From assembly GCA_014240065.1 (NCBI GenBank), contig JAAZXR010000043.1:1-36435 (forward strand): DNA of 36,435 nt. The letters run 5' to 3'. This DNA is from Myxococcales bacterium. Lineage in GTDB: Bacteria > Myxococcota_A > Polyangia > Nannocystales > Nannocystaceae. The position numbers were made by a program, and so were the translations under genes. Below are positions 1 through 8,385 of this stretch, piece after piece (positions within the stretch are counted from its first letter, which is position 1; each line of letters begins with the position of its first letter). Below the pieces are notes generated by a model. It saw nothing but the letters and a program-made list of their open reading frames with translations, did no database searches and was not told the DNA's origin.

Positions 1-1
1 G

Positions 2-55
2 GCGGAAGAGCCCGCGGCGGCGGAAGAGCCCGCGGCGGCGGAAGAGCCCGCGGCG
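2..55 (+). repeat. Three perfect 18-bp tandem repeats coding AEEPAA
   Basis: The unit GCGGAAGAGCCCGCGGCG occurs three times head to tail with no mismatch and may continue upstream of the window. It is in frame and encodes a flexible acidic Ala/Glu/Pro linker. Perfect identity at wobble positions indicates recent duplication by slippage or recombination. Confidence 0.9.
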
Positions 56-421
56 AAGCCCGCTCCCACCGGCGACCCGGACCAGCTGGCCAAGCAAGGG
101 GCGTCGGCCCTCAAGAGCGGCAGCCGCAGCAGGGCGATCTCCTCGTACAAGCAGGCCCTCGCCGTGGACAAGCGACACGTCCCGTCACTCATCGGCCTGT
201 CGGACATCTACTTCGACTCGGGGAGCTACAGCACCGCGGCACGCTACCTGAGGCGCCTCACCTCGGCGCGGCCTTCGACCGGGAAATACCGGATCTTGTT
301 GGGCGACGCCTACTACAAGTCGGGCGCCTATGCGAAGGCGGTCACGCAGTACGAGAAAGCGGTCTCCTTGGGAGTCTCCGGCGCCGACCGGCGCCTCGCC
401 AAGGCCCAAAGCAAGCTCTAG
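2..421 (+). CDS. TPR-repeat protein, C-terminal part (5' end outside window)
   Basis: Only the last 139 codons are present; the frame is open from the window edge, so the true start lies upstream. The visible part opens with an Ala/Glu/Pro linker made of AEEPAA repeats, followed by about three helical repeats with TPR spacing (segments around ISSYKQALAVD, LIGLSDIYFDSGSYSTAARYL and YRILLGDAYYKSGAYAKAVTQYEKAV). The Gly/Ala-Tyr pattern and repeated 'A-x-x-x-Y-x-x-A' are typical of TPR helices, which mediate protein-protein contacts. In myxobacteria such tails often follow an N-terminal kinase or membrane domain, but nothing here shows which. The stop is only 7 bases from the end of the convergent serS. 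Function beyond protein binding is unknown. Confidence 0.8.
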   Translation, partial: AEEPAAAEEPAAAEEPAAKPAPTGDPDQLAKQGASALKSGSRSRAISSYKQALAVDKRHVPSLIGLSDIYFDSGSYSTAARYLRRLTSARPSTGKYRILLGDAYYKSGAYAKAVTQYEKAVSLGVSGADRRLAKAQSKL

Positions 422-428
422 GGGCGAC

Positions 429-1778
429 TCAACGCGGCCCGATGACCTCGGCGCCGACGATGGGCACGAGGGCCTCCGGGACGCGCACGCTGCCATCCGC
501 CTGCTGGTAGTTCTCGAGGATCGCGACCAGCGCCCGCGCGGTCGCCACCGCCGTCCCGTTCAGCATGTGGACATGCTGCGGCTTGGATTTCTTGCCGTCC
601 TCGCTCGACTCGCGGTACCGAATTTTGAGGCGACGAGACTGGTAGTCCGTGCAATTGGAGGTGGAGGTGACCTCACCGAAGTGTCCTCGGCCCGGCATCC
701 ACGCCTCGATGTCAAACTTGCGGTACGCGGGCCCCCCAAGATCGCCCGACGCGATGTCGAGCACCCGATACGGCAAGCCGAGCCCCTGGAACACCTCCTC
801 CTCGATCGCGAGCAGGTTGGCGTGCATGGCCTCGCTCACCTCGAGCGACCCCTCCGTGAACACGAACAGCTCGACCTTGGTGAACTGATGCACGCGGTAC
901 AAGCCCCGCGATTCTTGTCCGTGGGAGCCCGCCTCGGTCCGGAAGCAGTGCGACAGCCCCGCGACGCGCAGCGGTAATCGATCGATGTCGAGGATCTCGT
1001 CGGCGAGCATGCCCCCCAAGGTGATCTCCGCGGTGCCCACGAGACACAGATCCGAGTCGGCCACCGAATAGATTTGAGAAGACTCTCCGCGAGGGTTGAA
1101 ACCGAGACCGTCCAAGATCTGCTCACGCGCCAAGTCCGGGGTGACGTGCAGGGTAAAGCCATGCTTGCGGGCGATACCCAGCGCGTAGTGTTGCAACGCG
1201 AGGTCGAGCAGCACCGCCTCGTTGCGCAGGTAATAAAACTTTTGGCCCGCGACCCGTGCGCCGGCTTCAAAGTCCACCAGGTCGAGCGCCTCTGCCAGCG
1301 AGAGGTGGTCCTTGGGCTCAAAGCCCTCGGCCTCCATGTCGCGCGGCGTCCCCCACCTTCGAAGCTCACGGCTCCCATCTTCTCCGCCGATCGGCGTCTC
1401 GGGATGCGTGAGGTTCGGGACCTTGCGCCACACCTCCTCGCGGGCGCGCATGGCGGCGTCACGCGCCTCCCCCACGTCACGCGCGCGGTCTCGCAGCGCC
1501 CGGCCCTCCTCGATCAAAGGCGCCCTCGCCCCCGCTTGCTCCTCTTTAGGGAGCGCGCCCACCTTCTTCATGGCCGCCGCGTTCTCGTTTTGGCGCTGTC
1601 GCAGCGCCTCTTCTTCGCCAAGGCTGTCGCGATAGGTCTGATCGAGCGCGCGAAGACGCCGCACGGTCTCGCCGGCCCATCCCTCCTCCGGGAGGTCAGG
1701 GAACAAGCGCGCATTGCGCTGAGTCAGCGTCGTCTCGATGGCCTCGGGTTGTTCGCGCAGGAGTTTGATGTCGAGCAT
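429..1778 (-). CDS. serS: Seryl-tRNA synthetase
   Basis: Charges tRNA-Ser (and tRNA-Sec where present) with serine in the cytoplasm. At 449 residues it is close to the usual bacterial length (about 420-430). Residues about 35-110 are the charged helical N-terminal arm that grips the long variable arm of tRNA-Ser. The class II catalytic core follows: the TAE serine-binding loop at 249-251, motif 2 beginning FRTEAGSHG at 279, and motif 3 around 407-422 (NGTAVATARALVAILE). The ATG at 1778 starts with the canonical MLDIKLLRE. There is no Shine-Dalgarno; a -10-like TATGTT on the minus strand (1793-1788) lies 9 nt before the start, so a very short leader is possible. Convergent with the TPR gene. 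Confidence 0.97.
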   Translation of the reverse strand: MLDIKLLREQPEAIETTLTQRNARLFPDLPEEGWAGETVRRLRALDQTYRDSLGEEEALRQRQNENAAAMKKVGALPKEEQAGARAPLIEEGRALRDRARDVGEARDAAMRAREEVWRKVPNLTHPETPIGGEDGSRELRRWGTPRDMEAEGFEPKDHLSLAEALDLVDFEAGARVAGQKFYYLRNEAVLLDLALQHYALGIARKHGFTLHVTPDLAREQILDGLGFNPRGESSQIYSVADSDLCLVGTAEITLGGMLADEILDIDRLPLRVAGLSHCFRTEAGSHGQESRGLYRVHQFTKVELFVFTEGSLEVSEAMHANLLAIEEEVFQGLGLPYRVLDIASGDLGGPAYRKFDIEAWMPGRGHFGEVTSTSNCTDYQSRRLKIRYRESSEDGKKSKPQHVHMLNGTAVATARALVAILENYQQADGSVRVPEALVPIVGAEVIGPR

Positions 1779-1798
1779 CGCGGCCGCAACATAGCCGC

Positions 1799-1827
1799 TT
1801 GACCCCTCGTCTGTCTCCGTTCATGAT
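1799..1827 (+). promoter_or_regulatory. Candidate sigma70-type promoter for the small basic peptide
   Basis: TTGACC (1799-1804), a 17-base spacer, then CATGAT (1822-1827). Predicted transcription start is near 1834, giving a leader of about 15 nt that contains the AAGGA ribosome site. Found by eye; the -35 is good and the -10 weak. Confidence 0.4.
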
Positions 1828-1848
1828 GCCGGCCGCAAGGAAAAGACC

Positions 1849-1965
1849 ATGGCCTTTGGAGACAACCGAAAAACCCCCAAGATGAACAAACGCCGCGCCC
1901 AACTTCGCAAGAAGGCTCGCCTCGCCCGCAAGGCCGCCGCTGCCAAGGCCGCGCGCCAGTCCTAA
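1849..1965 (+). CDS. 38-residue highly basic peptide, unknown function
   Basis: ATG at 1849, stop TAA at 1963-1965, with the Shine-Dalgarno AAGGA at 1837-1841 and a promoter-like pair just upstream. The product begins MAFGDNRKTPKMNKRR, and 15 of 38 residues are Lys or Arg; the second half is an Ala/Lys/Arg helix (ARLARKAAAAKAARQ). No signal peptide or membrane segment. The composition suggests binding to RNA, DNA or the ribosome, but I do not recognise the family and this is inference. It sits alone between divergent serS and the PBP4 gene. Own promoter, good ribosome site and strong G/C wobble argue for a real gene. It resembles small ribosomal proteins such as bTHX only in being short and basic, not in motif. 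Confidence 0.6.
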   Translation: MAFGDNRKTPKMNKRRAQLRKKARLARKAAAAKAARQS

Positions 1966-2074
1966 GACGGCGGTTTTTGTCGGTCGCAGCGACGCGTAGG
2001 GCTCCACGCCCTGCCGCCGCGAATTCACGGTCGATACCCCTTAAAGTCTCCTCTGAGCCCTTTTTACGGGGGTT

Positions 2075-3844
2075 ATGGGAGCTATGGCCGTCAAATTTTG
2101 CGTCCTTCCCTCCGTTTTTTTGGAGGTTGAGCGGGCGCGACGTAGCGTCCTAAATATCCTCCCCCTCCACCCACTCGACCGCACCCAGCGCCGGGGATTG
2201 GCCCACGGCGCATTTGGCCTCCTGGCCTTCGTGTCCATGGCCACTTGGGTTGCGGGGCTAGGCGCAGTTCGCGCATCCGGTCACCTCCCAGGGCTCGCGG
2301 CCTTGGAGGGAGCGTCGGCTCCGCTGCACCTCGCGACCGCAACGACGCAGGCCAGCTGGCGAGCGCACGTCGAAAGTGCCCTCGCCCGGGTCGCGACCCG
2401 GTCTTCCCCGACAGACGAGCCGCCTCTCCCCGTCCTCGCCGGCACGGCGCCCACCCACGATCTGCCCTCGCTCGAGACCTCCGCTGACCCCACGCCAGCG
2501 TCGGCGAGCCTCCATCGGCGCCTGCGCCAGCTGGTGGCTCGGCTCCCCGCGCGCGCCTCCGCCAGCGTCCACGTTCGAGACCTCCGCAGCGGCCAGGTTT
2601 TGTTTGATCACGCGGGGGAGGTGCCTCGAAACCCCGCGAGCACCCAAAAGCTCCTCACGGCCGCCGCCGCCATCGAGCTGCTCGGCCCCGACTACCGCTT
2701 TGAGACGCGGCTGCACCGAGCCGGCGGCGTGGCCTACCTCGTCGGAGAGGGCGACCCGAGCCTGCTCCTCGCCGATCTGTACACCATGGTCAGCGAGAGC
2801 CACTTCGAACTCGATCCCGAGCCGATCCACACGGTGATCGTGGACGACAGCGCCTTCTCGGATCTCCGCTTCGGTCCGGGGTACGCGGCGGACGGACCCG
2901 ATCCGAGCTACCTCGCCCCGAGCAGCGCCTGCTCCGCCAACTTCAACACCGTGGAGGTCGTCGTCTCCTCCTCCAAGGACGGGGCGAATATTCAAGTGAC
3001 CCCGCGCAGCACGGCGATCACCGTTGAGGACCGCACCGCTCGAACGGGCGGACCGCTGCGGGTACACACGCGCGCCGCCGCGGACGGCGAGGGCACAGTG
3101 GTCGTGGTCCAAGGGCGGCCGCCGCGACCCGGCAGCGCGAAGACCATTCGGCGCCGGGTCCTCACCCCCTCCCTGTTTACTGGGGGCGTGGTCGCCAACT
3201 TGATCGCTGAGATTTACGATCAGCCCGCGCCCCGCGTCACCCGCGGCACCCTGGATGCCACCGCCCCCGTCCGCGCGACGCACCAATCCCGCAGGCTGGT
3301 CTCTGTCCTGCGCTCCGCGCTCACCTTCTCCAACAACTTCACGATGGAGCAGGTCCTCCGCACCCTGGCCTGGCGCGCCACCAGCGACCCGGGCACCTGG
3401 ACCGACGGCGTCCAACTCCTGAAGCGATACTGGCGCGCCATCGGTGGCGACGACGCACAGCTCGTCGTCGTCAACGGCGCGGGGCTCTCTCGCGAGGGCC
3501 GCATCGACGCCCGCGGTCTGGTGAGCGTCGTGGCGCAGATCCAGCGCCCCGGCACCCACGCCCACCTGCTCGCGTCGTCCATGGCGCGCCCCGGCGCCGA
3601 GGGCACGTTGCATGGCCGACTCGCGGACCTCGGCCCTGACCTGATCGCGAAGACCGGCACCCTCGCGCGGAGCAGCGCGCTCGCAGGGATGGTCCTCGAT
3701 GAACACGGGGAGCGCCCACTTGGCTTCGCCGTGCTCGTGGAGGGGGCGCCCCTGCCCGTCGCGCGCGCGTTCCAAGACAACCTCGCCCGAGCGCTGTATC
3801 GCCACCTGCATCTGGCCCCTGAGAGCTCGCCCCGGCGACCGTGA
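2075..3844 (+). CDS. dacB: D-alanyl-D-alanine carboxypeptidase/endopeptidase, PBP4 (peptidase S13) family
   Basis: A periplasmic serine hydrolase that trims peptidoglycan stem peptides and cuts cross-links. The three penicillin-binding motifs are in order: STQK with nucleophile S189 and K192 (nt 2639), SNN at 419-421 and KTG at 526-528. The wide gap between the first two motifs matches the extra domains inserted in the S13 family. A hydrophobic stretch at about residues 47-67 looks like a signal peptide or anchor. With the ATG at 2075 it is preceded by an unusually long N-terminal region, so the true start may be a later in-frame codon (2084 or an alternative start). A Pro/Ala/Thr-rich linker of about 80 residues precedes the catalytic domain. 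trpS follows after 32 bases and may be cotranscribed. Confidence 0.93.
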   Translation: MGAMAVKFCVLPSVFLEVERARRSVLNILPLHPLDRTQRRGLAHGAFGLLAFVSMATWVAGLGAVRASGHLPGLAALEGASAPLHLATATTQASWRAHVESALARVATRSSPTDEPPLPVLAGTAPTHDLPSLETSADPTPASASLHRRLRQLVARLPARASASVHVRDLRSGQVLFDHAGEVPRNPASTQKLLTAAAAIELLGPDYRFETRLHRAGGVAYLVGEGDPSLLLADLYTMVSESHFELDPEPIHTVIVDDSAFSDLRFGPGYAADGPDPSYLAPSSACSANFNTVEVVVSSSKDGANIQVTPRSTAITVEDRTARTGGPLRVHTRAAADGEGTVVVVQGRPPRPGSAKTIRRRVLTPSLFTGGVVANLIAEIYDQPAPRVTRGTLDATAPVRATHQSRRLVSVLRSALTFSNNFTMEQVLRTLAWRATSDPGTWTDGVQLLKRYWRAIGGDDAQLVVVNGAGLSREGRIDARGLVSVVAQIQRPGTHAHLLASSMARPGAEGTLHGRLADLGPDLIAKTGTLARSSALAGMVLDEHGERPLGFAVLVEGAPLPVARAFQDNLARALYRHLHLAPESSPRRP

Positions 3845-3876
3845 CCTTTGGCGGTCCCCGTGTCATCCTCGCGCCC

Positions 3877-4881
3877 ATGTCCGACGCGTCCGCACGGGTC
3901 CTCACCGGCATCCAGCCCTCCGGGACCATCCACCTCGGCAACTACTTCGGGGCCATCGCCCAGTGCATCGCGCTGCAAAACGAGTTCCCCGGCGAGAGTT
4001 TTTTCTTTATCGCCGACTACCACGCGCTCACGACCATCCACGACGGCGACCGCCTCCGCGAGCTCGTTCGCGAGCTCGCGGTCACCTACCTCGCCTGCGG
4101 GATCGATCCCGACAAGGCCATCTTGTATCGACAGTCCGATGTCCCAGAGGTCACAGAGCTGACCTGGCTCTTGTCCACGGTCACTGGTATGGGTCTGCTC
4201 GAGCGCGCCCACTCCTACAAAGACAAGGTGGCCCACGGCATCAAGCCCTCGGCGGGGTTGTTCTTTTATCCGGCGCTGATGGCCGCCGACATCTTGATGC
4301 CCAGGAGCACCCTGGTGCCCGTGGGAAAAGACCAAGTGCAGCACGTGGAGATGGCCCAAGATATGGCCACCCACTTCAACGAGCGATTCGCCGGCGGCGC
4401 GCCGGTGCTCGTGCGTCCCGAGGCTCGGCTCTCCAAGGCGGCGTACGTGCCCGGCACCGACGGGAAGAAGATGAGCAAGAGCTACGGGAACACGATCCCG
4501 TTGTTTGAGTCGGGCAAACGACTCAAGAAAATCGTGGGCCAAGTGGTCACCGACAGCACCAACTTGGGAGATCCCCTCGACGCGGCCACGTGTAATGTGT
4601 TCGCGTTGTTGAAGCTCTTCGCCGATGAAGGCGAGCTTGAGCGGATCGAAGGGTGGTATCGCGCGGGGAAACGAGAGGACGCCCCATTTGGATACGGCCA
4701 CGCAAAACAGCTGCTAGCTGCCCATATCGAGCAATTTTTCGCGCCCGCCCGCGCCCGCTACGAGCACCTGACGGCCCACCCCGAAGAGGTGGAGGCGGTG
4801 CTTCAACGCTCGGCCACCCGCGCCCGCGAAGTCGCGCAGAAAACGTTGTACGATTGTCGACGTGCCTGCGGACTTGTGTGA
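3877..4881 (+). CDS. trpS: Tryptophanyl-tRNA synthetase
   Basis: A class I aminoacyl-tRNA synthetase that attaches tryptophan to tRNA-Trp. From the ATG at 3877 it is 334 residues, the normal bacterial length. The HIGH-type signature is TIHLG at 17-21 inside PSGTIHLGNY, and the KMSKS loop is exact at 198-202. An in-frame start at 3841 exists but would add 12 residues overlapping the PBP4 stop and ahead of the canonical start of the fold (RVLTGIQPSG), so 3877 is preferred. The 3' end overlaps the next gene by 20 bases, which suggests translational coupling with the acetyltransferase. Confidence 0.96.
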   Translation: MSDASARVLTGIQPSGTIHLGNYFGAIAQCIALQNEFPGESFFFIADYHALTTIHDGDRLRELVRELAVTYLACGIDPDKAILYRQSDVPEVTELTWLLSTVTGMGLLERAHSYKDKVAHGIKPSAGLFFYPALMAADILMPRSTLVPVGKDQVQHVEMAQDMATHFNERFAGGAPVLVRPEARLSKAAYVPGTDGKKMSKSYGNTIPLFESGKRLKKIVGQVVTDSTNLGDPLDAATCNVFALLKLFADEGELERIEGWYRAGKREDAPFGYGHAKQLLAAHIEQFFAPARARYEHLTAHPEEVEAVLQRSATRAREVAQKTLYDCRRACGLV

Positions 4882-5743
4882 GTCCCGCGAACCGGGCGGG
4901 GATGATGCGTTGTTGGACTCGAGCGAGCTCGAGACAGTTTCGCTCGCGCGCCTCGCACTGACCCACCCACGCGGGCTCGCGGGGCTCGAGCCGCTGTTCG
5001 AACGGACCCACGGGGGGGGTGGCGCCCGCAACCCCGGCTGGCTCCCCATCAAGCTCAAGCGTGAGTGCGTAGACCTCAACGCCTCCTGTGTCGTGCGCAC
5101 ACCGAGCGTCGACGCGCGCGACCCCGCATGGCTCGGCTTCGCGCTCGTGGGTACGCCCCCTTCCCTGGCCCCCTGCGCGCGCATGAGCGGCATGGGGGTC
5201 GTGCCGAGATACCGCGGCCGCGGGCTCGCCCGCCGCATGCTCGCGCACATCCAACGGACGCTTCCATCGACACACGACAAGCTGCGCTGCCTGAGCGAGC
5301 CTCACAACCGCAGCATGTACGCCCACCTCGGCTTCGAAGAGTCCCACAACATCGCCACGCTCCTCCACTTCGGCGCGGGCGCCGACACAGCGCTCGCAGA
5401 GCCGCGTGACGCGCGCCCGGGACACGGCGAGGTCATCGCTCAGTGGCTCGACGAGACCTGGACGCACAGCCCCATCGAATCCAAGCGGGTGTGGCAGACC
5501 GACGACGGGCGCGCCTACCTCACCCGCGAGGGATGCTCGCTGCTCGTGCACCGCTTCGAGCTCGCCGACACCAGCGAGATCGAGCGCGGCGCCCTGATTC
5601 TCGACCGCCTCCGCGCGAGCGTGGAGCAAGGCACCCCAGTGCTCGTCTACGGCTGGCCCGACGACCCGGACGCCCTGCGCTCCATGGATCACCGCGGCTG
5701 GAAGGTGGCCCAACGCGCGTGCGTCATGGTGAGAAACTACTGA
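4862..5743 (+). CDS. GNAT-family N-acetyltransferase
   Basis: Acetyl-CoA-dependent transferase of unknown substrate, 293 residues. GNAT motif A is clear: VVPRYRGRGLARRML, with the R/Q-x-x-G-x-G acetyl-CoA pyrophosphate loop at about 116-121. The following strand and helix end in N149-x-x-MYAHLGFEE, the usual motif B region. The C-terminal 120 residues (with a WxxDDGRAYL segment) look like a second, degenerate GNAT-like half, so this may be a tandem GNAT. The start is GTG at 4862, inside the 3' end of trpS (20-base overlap). No signal peptide, so cytoplasmic. I cannot name the substrate. Confidence 0.82.
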   Translation: MPADLCESREPGGDDALLDSSELETVSLARLALTHPRGLAGLEPLFERTHGGGGARNPGWLPIKLKRECVDLNASCVVRTPSVDARDPAWLGFALVGTPPSLAPCARMSGMGVVPRYRGRGLARRMLAHIQRTLPSTHDKLRCLSEPHNRSMYAHLGFEESHNIATLLHFGAGADTALAEPRDARPGHGEVIAQWLDETWTHSPIESKRVWQTDDGRAYLTREGCSLLVHRFELADTSEIERGALILDRLRASVEQGTPVLVYGWPDDPDALRSMDHRGWKVAQRACVMVRNY

Positions 5744-5873
5744 TTCCAGACCCCCAGGCCGCCCCTGGCGGGTTCCGCGTGCGGCGGCCTGGACCCCCTC
5801 AACGCGCTCACCGTTCTTTGGTATGGTCCCGTCAGCGGCACCAGCATGCACCGCCGCCCCGATGGAGTTTGTG

Positions 5874-6731
5874 ATGCGACACCTTGTCTTTCTTACCCTG
5901 AGCAGTTCCCTCCTCTTCGCGATCCCTGGATGCGCAAAAGACCCTCTCGATACCTCCGGCGAGACCGCCGCGGACGGCACGACGGGCGACGGAACCACCG
6001 GGACCACCGGGGCCATGGACGACGGCAGCGCCGACATGGACGGTGGCATGACCGACGCGGGGACCTCCTCCTCCTCCACGGACGACGGCGCGGCCTTCTT
6101 GCCCGACGACGATTCCTCAAGCTCGAGCGGCGCGCCCGACCCCCTGCCCAACGGCAGCCAATGTGGTGGCGACGCCGAGTGTGAGTCTGGGATCTGCAAC
6201 CAGCCGTTCCCCGGGTTCGGCATCTGCTCCGACTGCCGCTCCGACAGCGAATGTCAGTCGAGCGGCGACGGCGTGAACTGCACCCTCAACGACTCCGGCT
6301 GGTACGCGTGTTCGGCGGGGAACCTCGGCGAGCAATGTGAATCGGACGCTGGCTGCGGCGACCCCCTCACCTGCGAGGAGATCGTCAACTTCGGCGGGTT
6401 CTTTGGGCTCACCGCATGCAGCAACTGCGCCGACACCAGCGAATGCGACGCCGACAATGTCTGCGCGCCCGTGGTGATGCTGGACGGCTTCGACCTCGGC
6501 GGCTACCGCGACTGTGTCGCGCCGGGCAGCATCCCGAACGACTCCATCTGCGACGACAACGCCGAAGGCGACGTGGCCTGCGCCGGGCTCTGCGCGCCCG
6601 TGGACACGGGATTCGCGGGCGCCATCGGCGTGTGCGGCGACTGCGAGACCGACGGGGACTGCGCCATGGGCCAGACCTGCGCGCCCGGTTCCTTGGGCCA
6701 AGGCGGCGTCGTCGGCAACTCCTGCCAGTGA
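5874..6731 (+). CDS. Cys-rich lipoprotein with Ser/Thr/Gly/Asp linker
   Basis: A 285-residue secreted lipoprotein. The first 20 residues form a type II signal peptide ending in the lipobox AIPGC, so C20 would be lipidated. A low-complexity region of Thr, Gly, Asp and Ser follows (about 25-85). The rest is a run of short Cys modules of the kind C-x3-5-C-x5-C (for example GSQCGGDAECESGIC, CSDCRSDSEC, QCESDAGCGDPLTC, CGDCETDGDC), likely disulfide-rich. This layout is common in Nannocystineae surface proteins; the function is unknown. ATG 5874 is chosen because GGAG at 5864-5867 lies 6 nt upstream and the signal peptide then has a normal length; earlier in-frame starts at 5823 and 5862 lack a ribosome site. 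A -10-like TATGGT lies at 5822-5827. Confidence 0.85.
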   Translation: MRHLVFLTLSSSLLFAIPGCAKDPLDTSGETAADGTTGDGTTGTTGAMDDGSADMDGGMTDAGTSSSSTDDGAAFLPDDDSSSSSGAPDPLPNGSQCGGDAECESGICNQPFPGFGICSDCRSDSECQSSGDGVNCTLNDSGWYACSAGNLGEQCESDAGCGDPLTCEEIVNFGGFFGLTACSNCADTSECDADNVCAPVVMLDGFDLGGYRDCVAPGSIPNDSICDDNAEGDVACAGLCAPVDTGFAGAIGVCGDCETDGDCAMGQTCAPGSLGQGGVVGNSCQ

Positions 6732-6846
6732 CCACGGCACAGCCGCGAGACCGCCGCACAGCACGCGAACATCGTTTTCGCGACACTCCCCAGGATTCGT
6801 GGGTGCGAATCCCCAACGTCGCTCGCCCCCGCTGACGCAGGCACAG

Positions 6847-6875
6847 TTGAACACCCGGTGGCTCCTTGCGACACT
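6847..6875 (+). promoter_or_regulatory. Candidate promoter of the vWA-like lipoprotein (leaderless)
   Basis: TTGAAC (6847-6852), 17-base spacer, GACACT (6870-6875). Eight bases separate the -10 from the ATG at 6884, so transcription should start at or within a base or two of that ATG. This spacing is what decides the start codon. Confidence 0.45.
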
Positions 6876-6883
6876 GGGGATGC

Positions 6884-8317
6884 ATGTTCGTGTATGGACG
6901 GTCGCTGCCCATCGTCGTTTCGACGGGGGTTCTCTTGGGTGTTTCGGCCTGCGGGCGGCCGACCTTGGTGCTCGACGCCGGAGCCGCGGATGGCGGCGCG
7001 ACGGACGCCACCCAAGGCGCCTCCTCCGCCGAGGACGCAGGCGACGATGGTGACCACGATGCCGACGGCGACCCAAGCGGCACCACCGGCGACGGCGACG
7101 GCGGCAGCGAACCGTGCGAATCGGCGAAGATCAGTTATCCCCACTCCCCCCTTTGCATGATGCTCGTGTACGACAAGACGGCGTCCATGTTTACGCCGGC
7201 CTTCGACGACGGCCAAGGTGGCCTCACCACGAAATGGGCGGCGCTGCATGACGCGACCGTCGACCTCATCCACGGCTATCCCCAGGAGCTGTTCTTGTTG
7301 GGGGCGCAGCTGGTGCCGCAGGCGGGCACGACCGACGAACTGAGCATCGACGCCTGCGCCGTCGTGGTCCCCCCCGACGCCCCGCTCACCGCACCGCCGA
7401 CCCAGGTGTTGAGCCACATCCCCATCGCCAACCCTTTCTCGAGCATGGAGGGGGGTGCCACCCCCACCGCGGCAGCCACACGGGCTGCCGCCTCCCACCT
7501 CATTGAGAACGATTGGCTAAACCTGACCAATGTCTCGTGCGGTCGGTATCTCATCGTCGTCACCGACGACGCCCCCAACTGCCGCCCCGATCTCGTCGAG
7601 GTTGCCATGCAGTGTGGGGACGATCCGGCCTGCGAACAGCCCGCGCTCGCCGACGCGTTGGAGACCTACGACGACACCGCCCCCTCCGCCACTGTGGACG
7701 CGAACGCGGCAGCGACCTTCGTGATCGGTCTCGACATCCTCGACTTCGATCCCATGTCGGGCATCGCGTGCACGAGCGACGCAGACTGCCCCGACGGCAC
7801 CGCCTGCTGCAGCGCCGCCCAGGGAGACACCAACTGCCCCGTCGACGGCACCTGCGCGCTGTTGCCAGGCACCGCCAAGAACGTGAATCCATCCGAGGCG
7901 TTGGCCGACTTCGCCGCGGGCGGCGATCACCCCAACCCGCCAGCCACCGGATACTACGACGTCACCGACGCCGTCGAGCTGCAGGCCGCCTTCGACCACA
8001 TCGTGGACTCCATCCCGATATGCCGCTTCAACATAGTCTCCACCTATGACTTCCCCGGCCTGCAGGACGAGGCGGTCACGGTGCTCTTTGGCGACCAAGG
8101 CGGTTACGGCCACTGCATCGACGCCGACGACAACCCGATCCCCAATTGCACCCCGGGGTTCTTGGACCTCGCGGACTGCGAGACCCAAGACGGCGTGGTG
8201 CGCATGGAGACCTCTCCTGAATCCTTACGATTTTTCGCCTGCGGGAGCGCCTGCGAGGCCTACAAGACCCACGGCGCCATCGAGTTTTTGTACGACGGCT
8301 GCGACGATCCGTGGTGA
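6884..8317 (+). CDS. Lipoprotein with von Willebrand factor A-like domain
   Basis: 477 residues from ATG 6884. The signal peptide ends in the lipobox GVSAC (C23), then comes an Ala/Gly/Asp-rich linker with a short GDGDGG run. The following domain resembles a VWA fold: the first strand LCMMLVYDKTASMF carries D-x-T-x-S where classical MIDAS has D-x-S-x-S, then a GGATPTAAATRAAASHL helix and a later strand RYLIVVTDDAPNC with Asp after the strand. VWA domains bind partner proteins, often through a metal. A Cys cluster (CTSDADCPDGTACC) and a C-terminal Cys-bearing region follow. A TTG at 6866 would add six residues; the promoter position favours 6884. Partners are unknown. Convergent with the frameshifted gene downstream. 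Confidence 0.78.
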   Translation: MFVYGRSLPIVVSTGVLLGVSACGRPTLVLDAGAADGGATDATQGASSAEDAGDDGDHDADGDPSGTTGDGDGGSEPCESAKISYPHSPLCMMLVYDKTASMFTPAFDDGQGGLTTKWAALHDATVDLIHGYPQELFLLGAQLVPQAGTTDELSIDACAVVVPPDAPLTAPPTQVLSHIPIANPFSSMEGGATPTAAATRAAASHLIENDWLNLTNVSCGRYLIVVTDDAPNCRPDLVEVAMQCGDDPACEQPALADALETYDDTAPSATVDANAAATFVIGLDILDFDPMSGIACTSDADCPDGTACCSAAQGDTNCPVDGTCALLPGTAKNVNPSEALADFAAGGDHPNPPATGYYDVTDAVELQAAFDHIVDSIPICRFNIVSTYDFPGLQDEAVTVLFGDQGGYGHCIDADDNPIPNCTPGFLDLADCETQDGVVRMETSPESLRFFACGSACEAYKTHGAIEFLYDGCDDPW

Positions 8318-8340
8318 GCGCCCGAAGGCGGCGCCACCAC
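8311..8340. terminator. Hairpin between convergent genes
   Basis: GTGGTG-(A)-GCGCC pairs with GGCGC-CACCAC around a 7-nt loop, an 11-bp stem with one bulged A. It starts inside the stop of the lipoprotein gene. No T-run follows on either strand, so it may act as a transcription stop without a U-tract or as 3'-end protection. Confidence 0.4.
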
Positions 8341-8385
8341 GATCATGGGCGACCGACTTGTCGCACGATCCGCCAACACTGACCC

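Noticed and set aside
2258-3811. Long open frame antisense to the PBP4 gene (517 codons)
   Set aside because: High-GC mirror frame. The sense strand carries all three penicillin-binding motifs; the antisense product has no recognisable fold.
3220-4701. Antisense open frame across PBP4 and trpS (493 codons)
   Set aside because: Crosses two well-identified sense genes; Arg/Gly/His-rich composition of a shadow frame.
4547-6223. Antisense open frame of 558 codons over trpS, GNAT and the Cys-rich lipoprotein
   Set aside because: Covers three supported sense genes and an intergenic promoter region; no motif.
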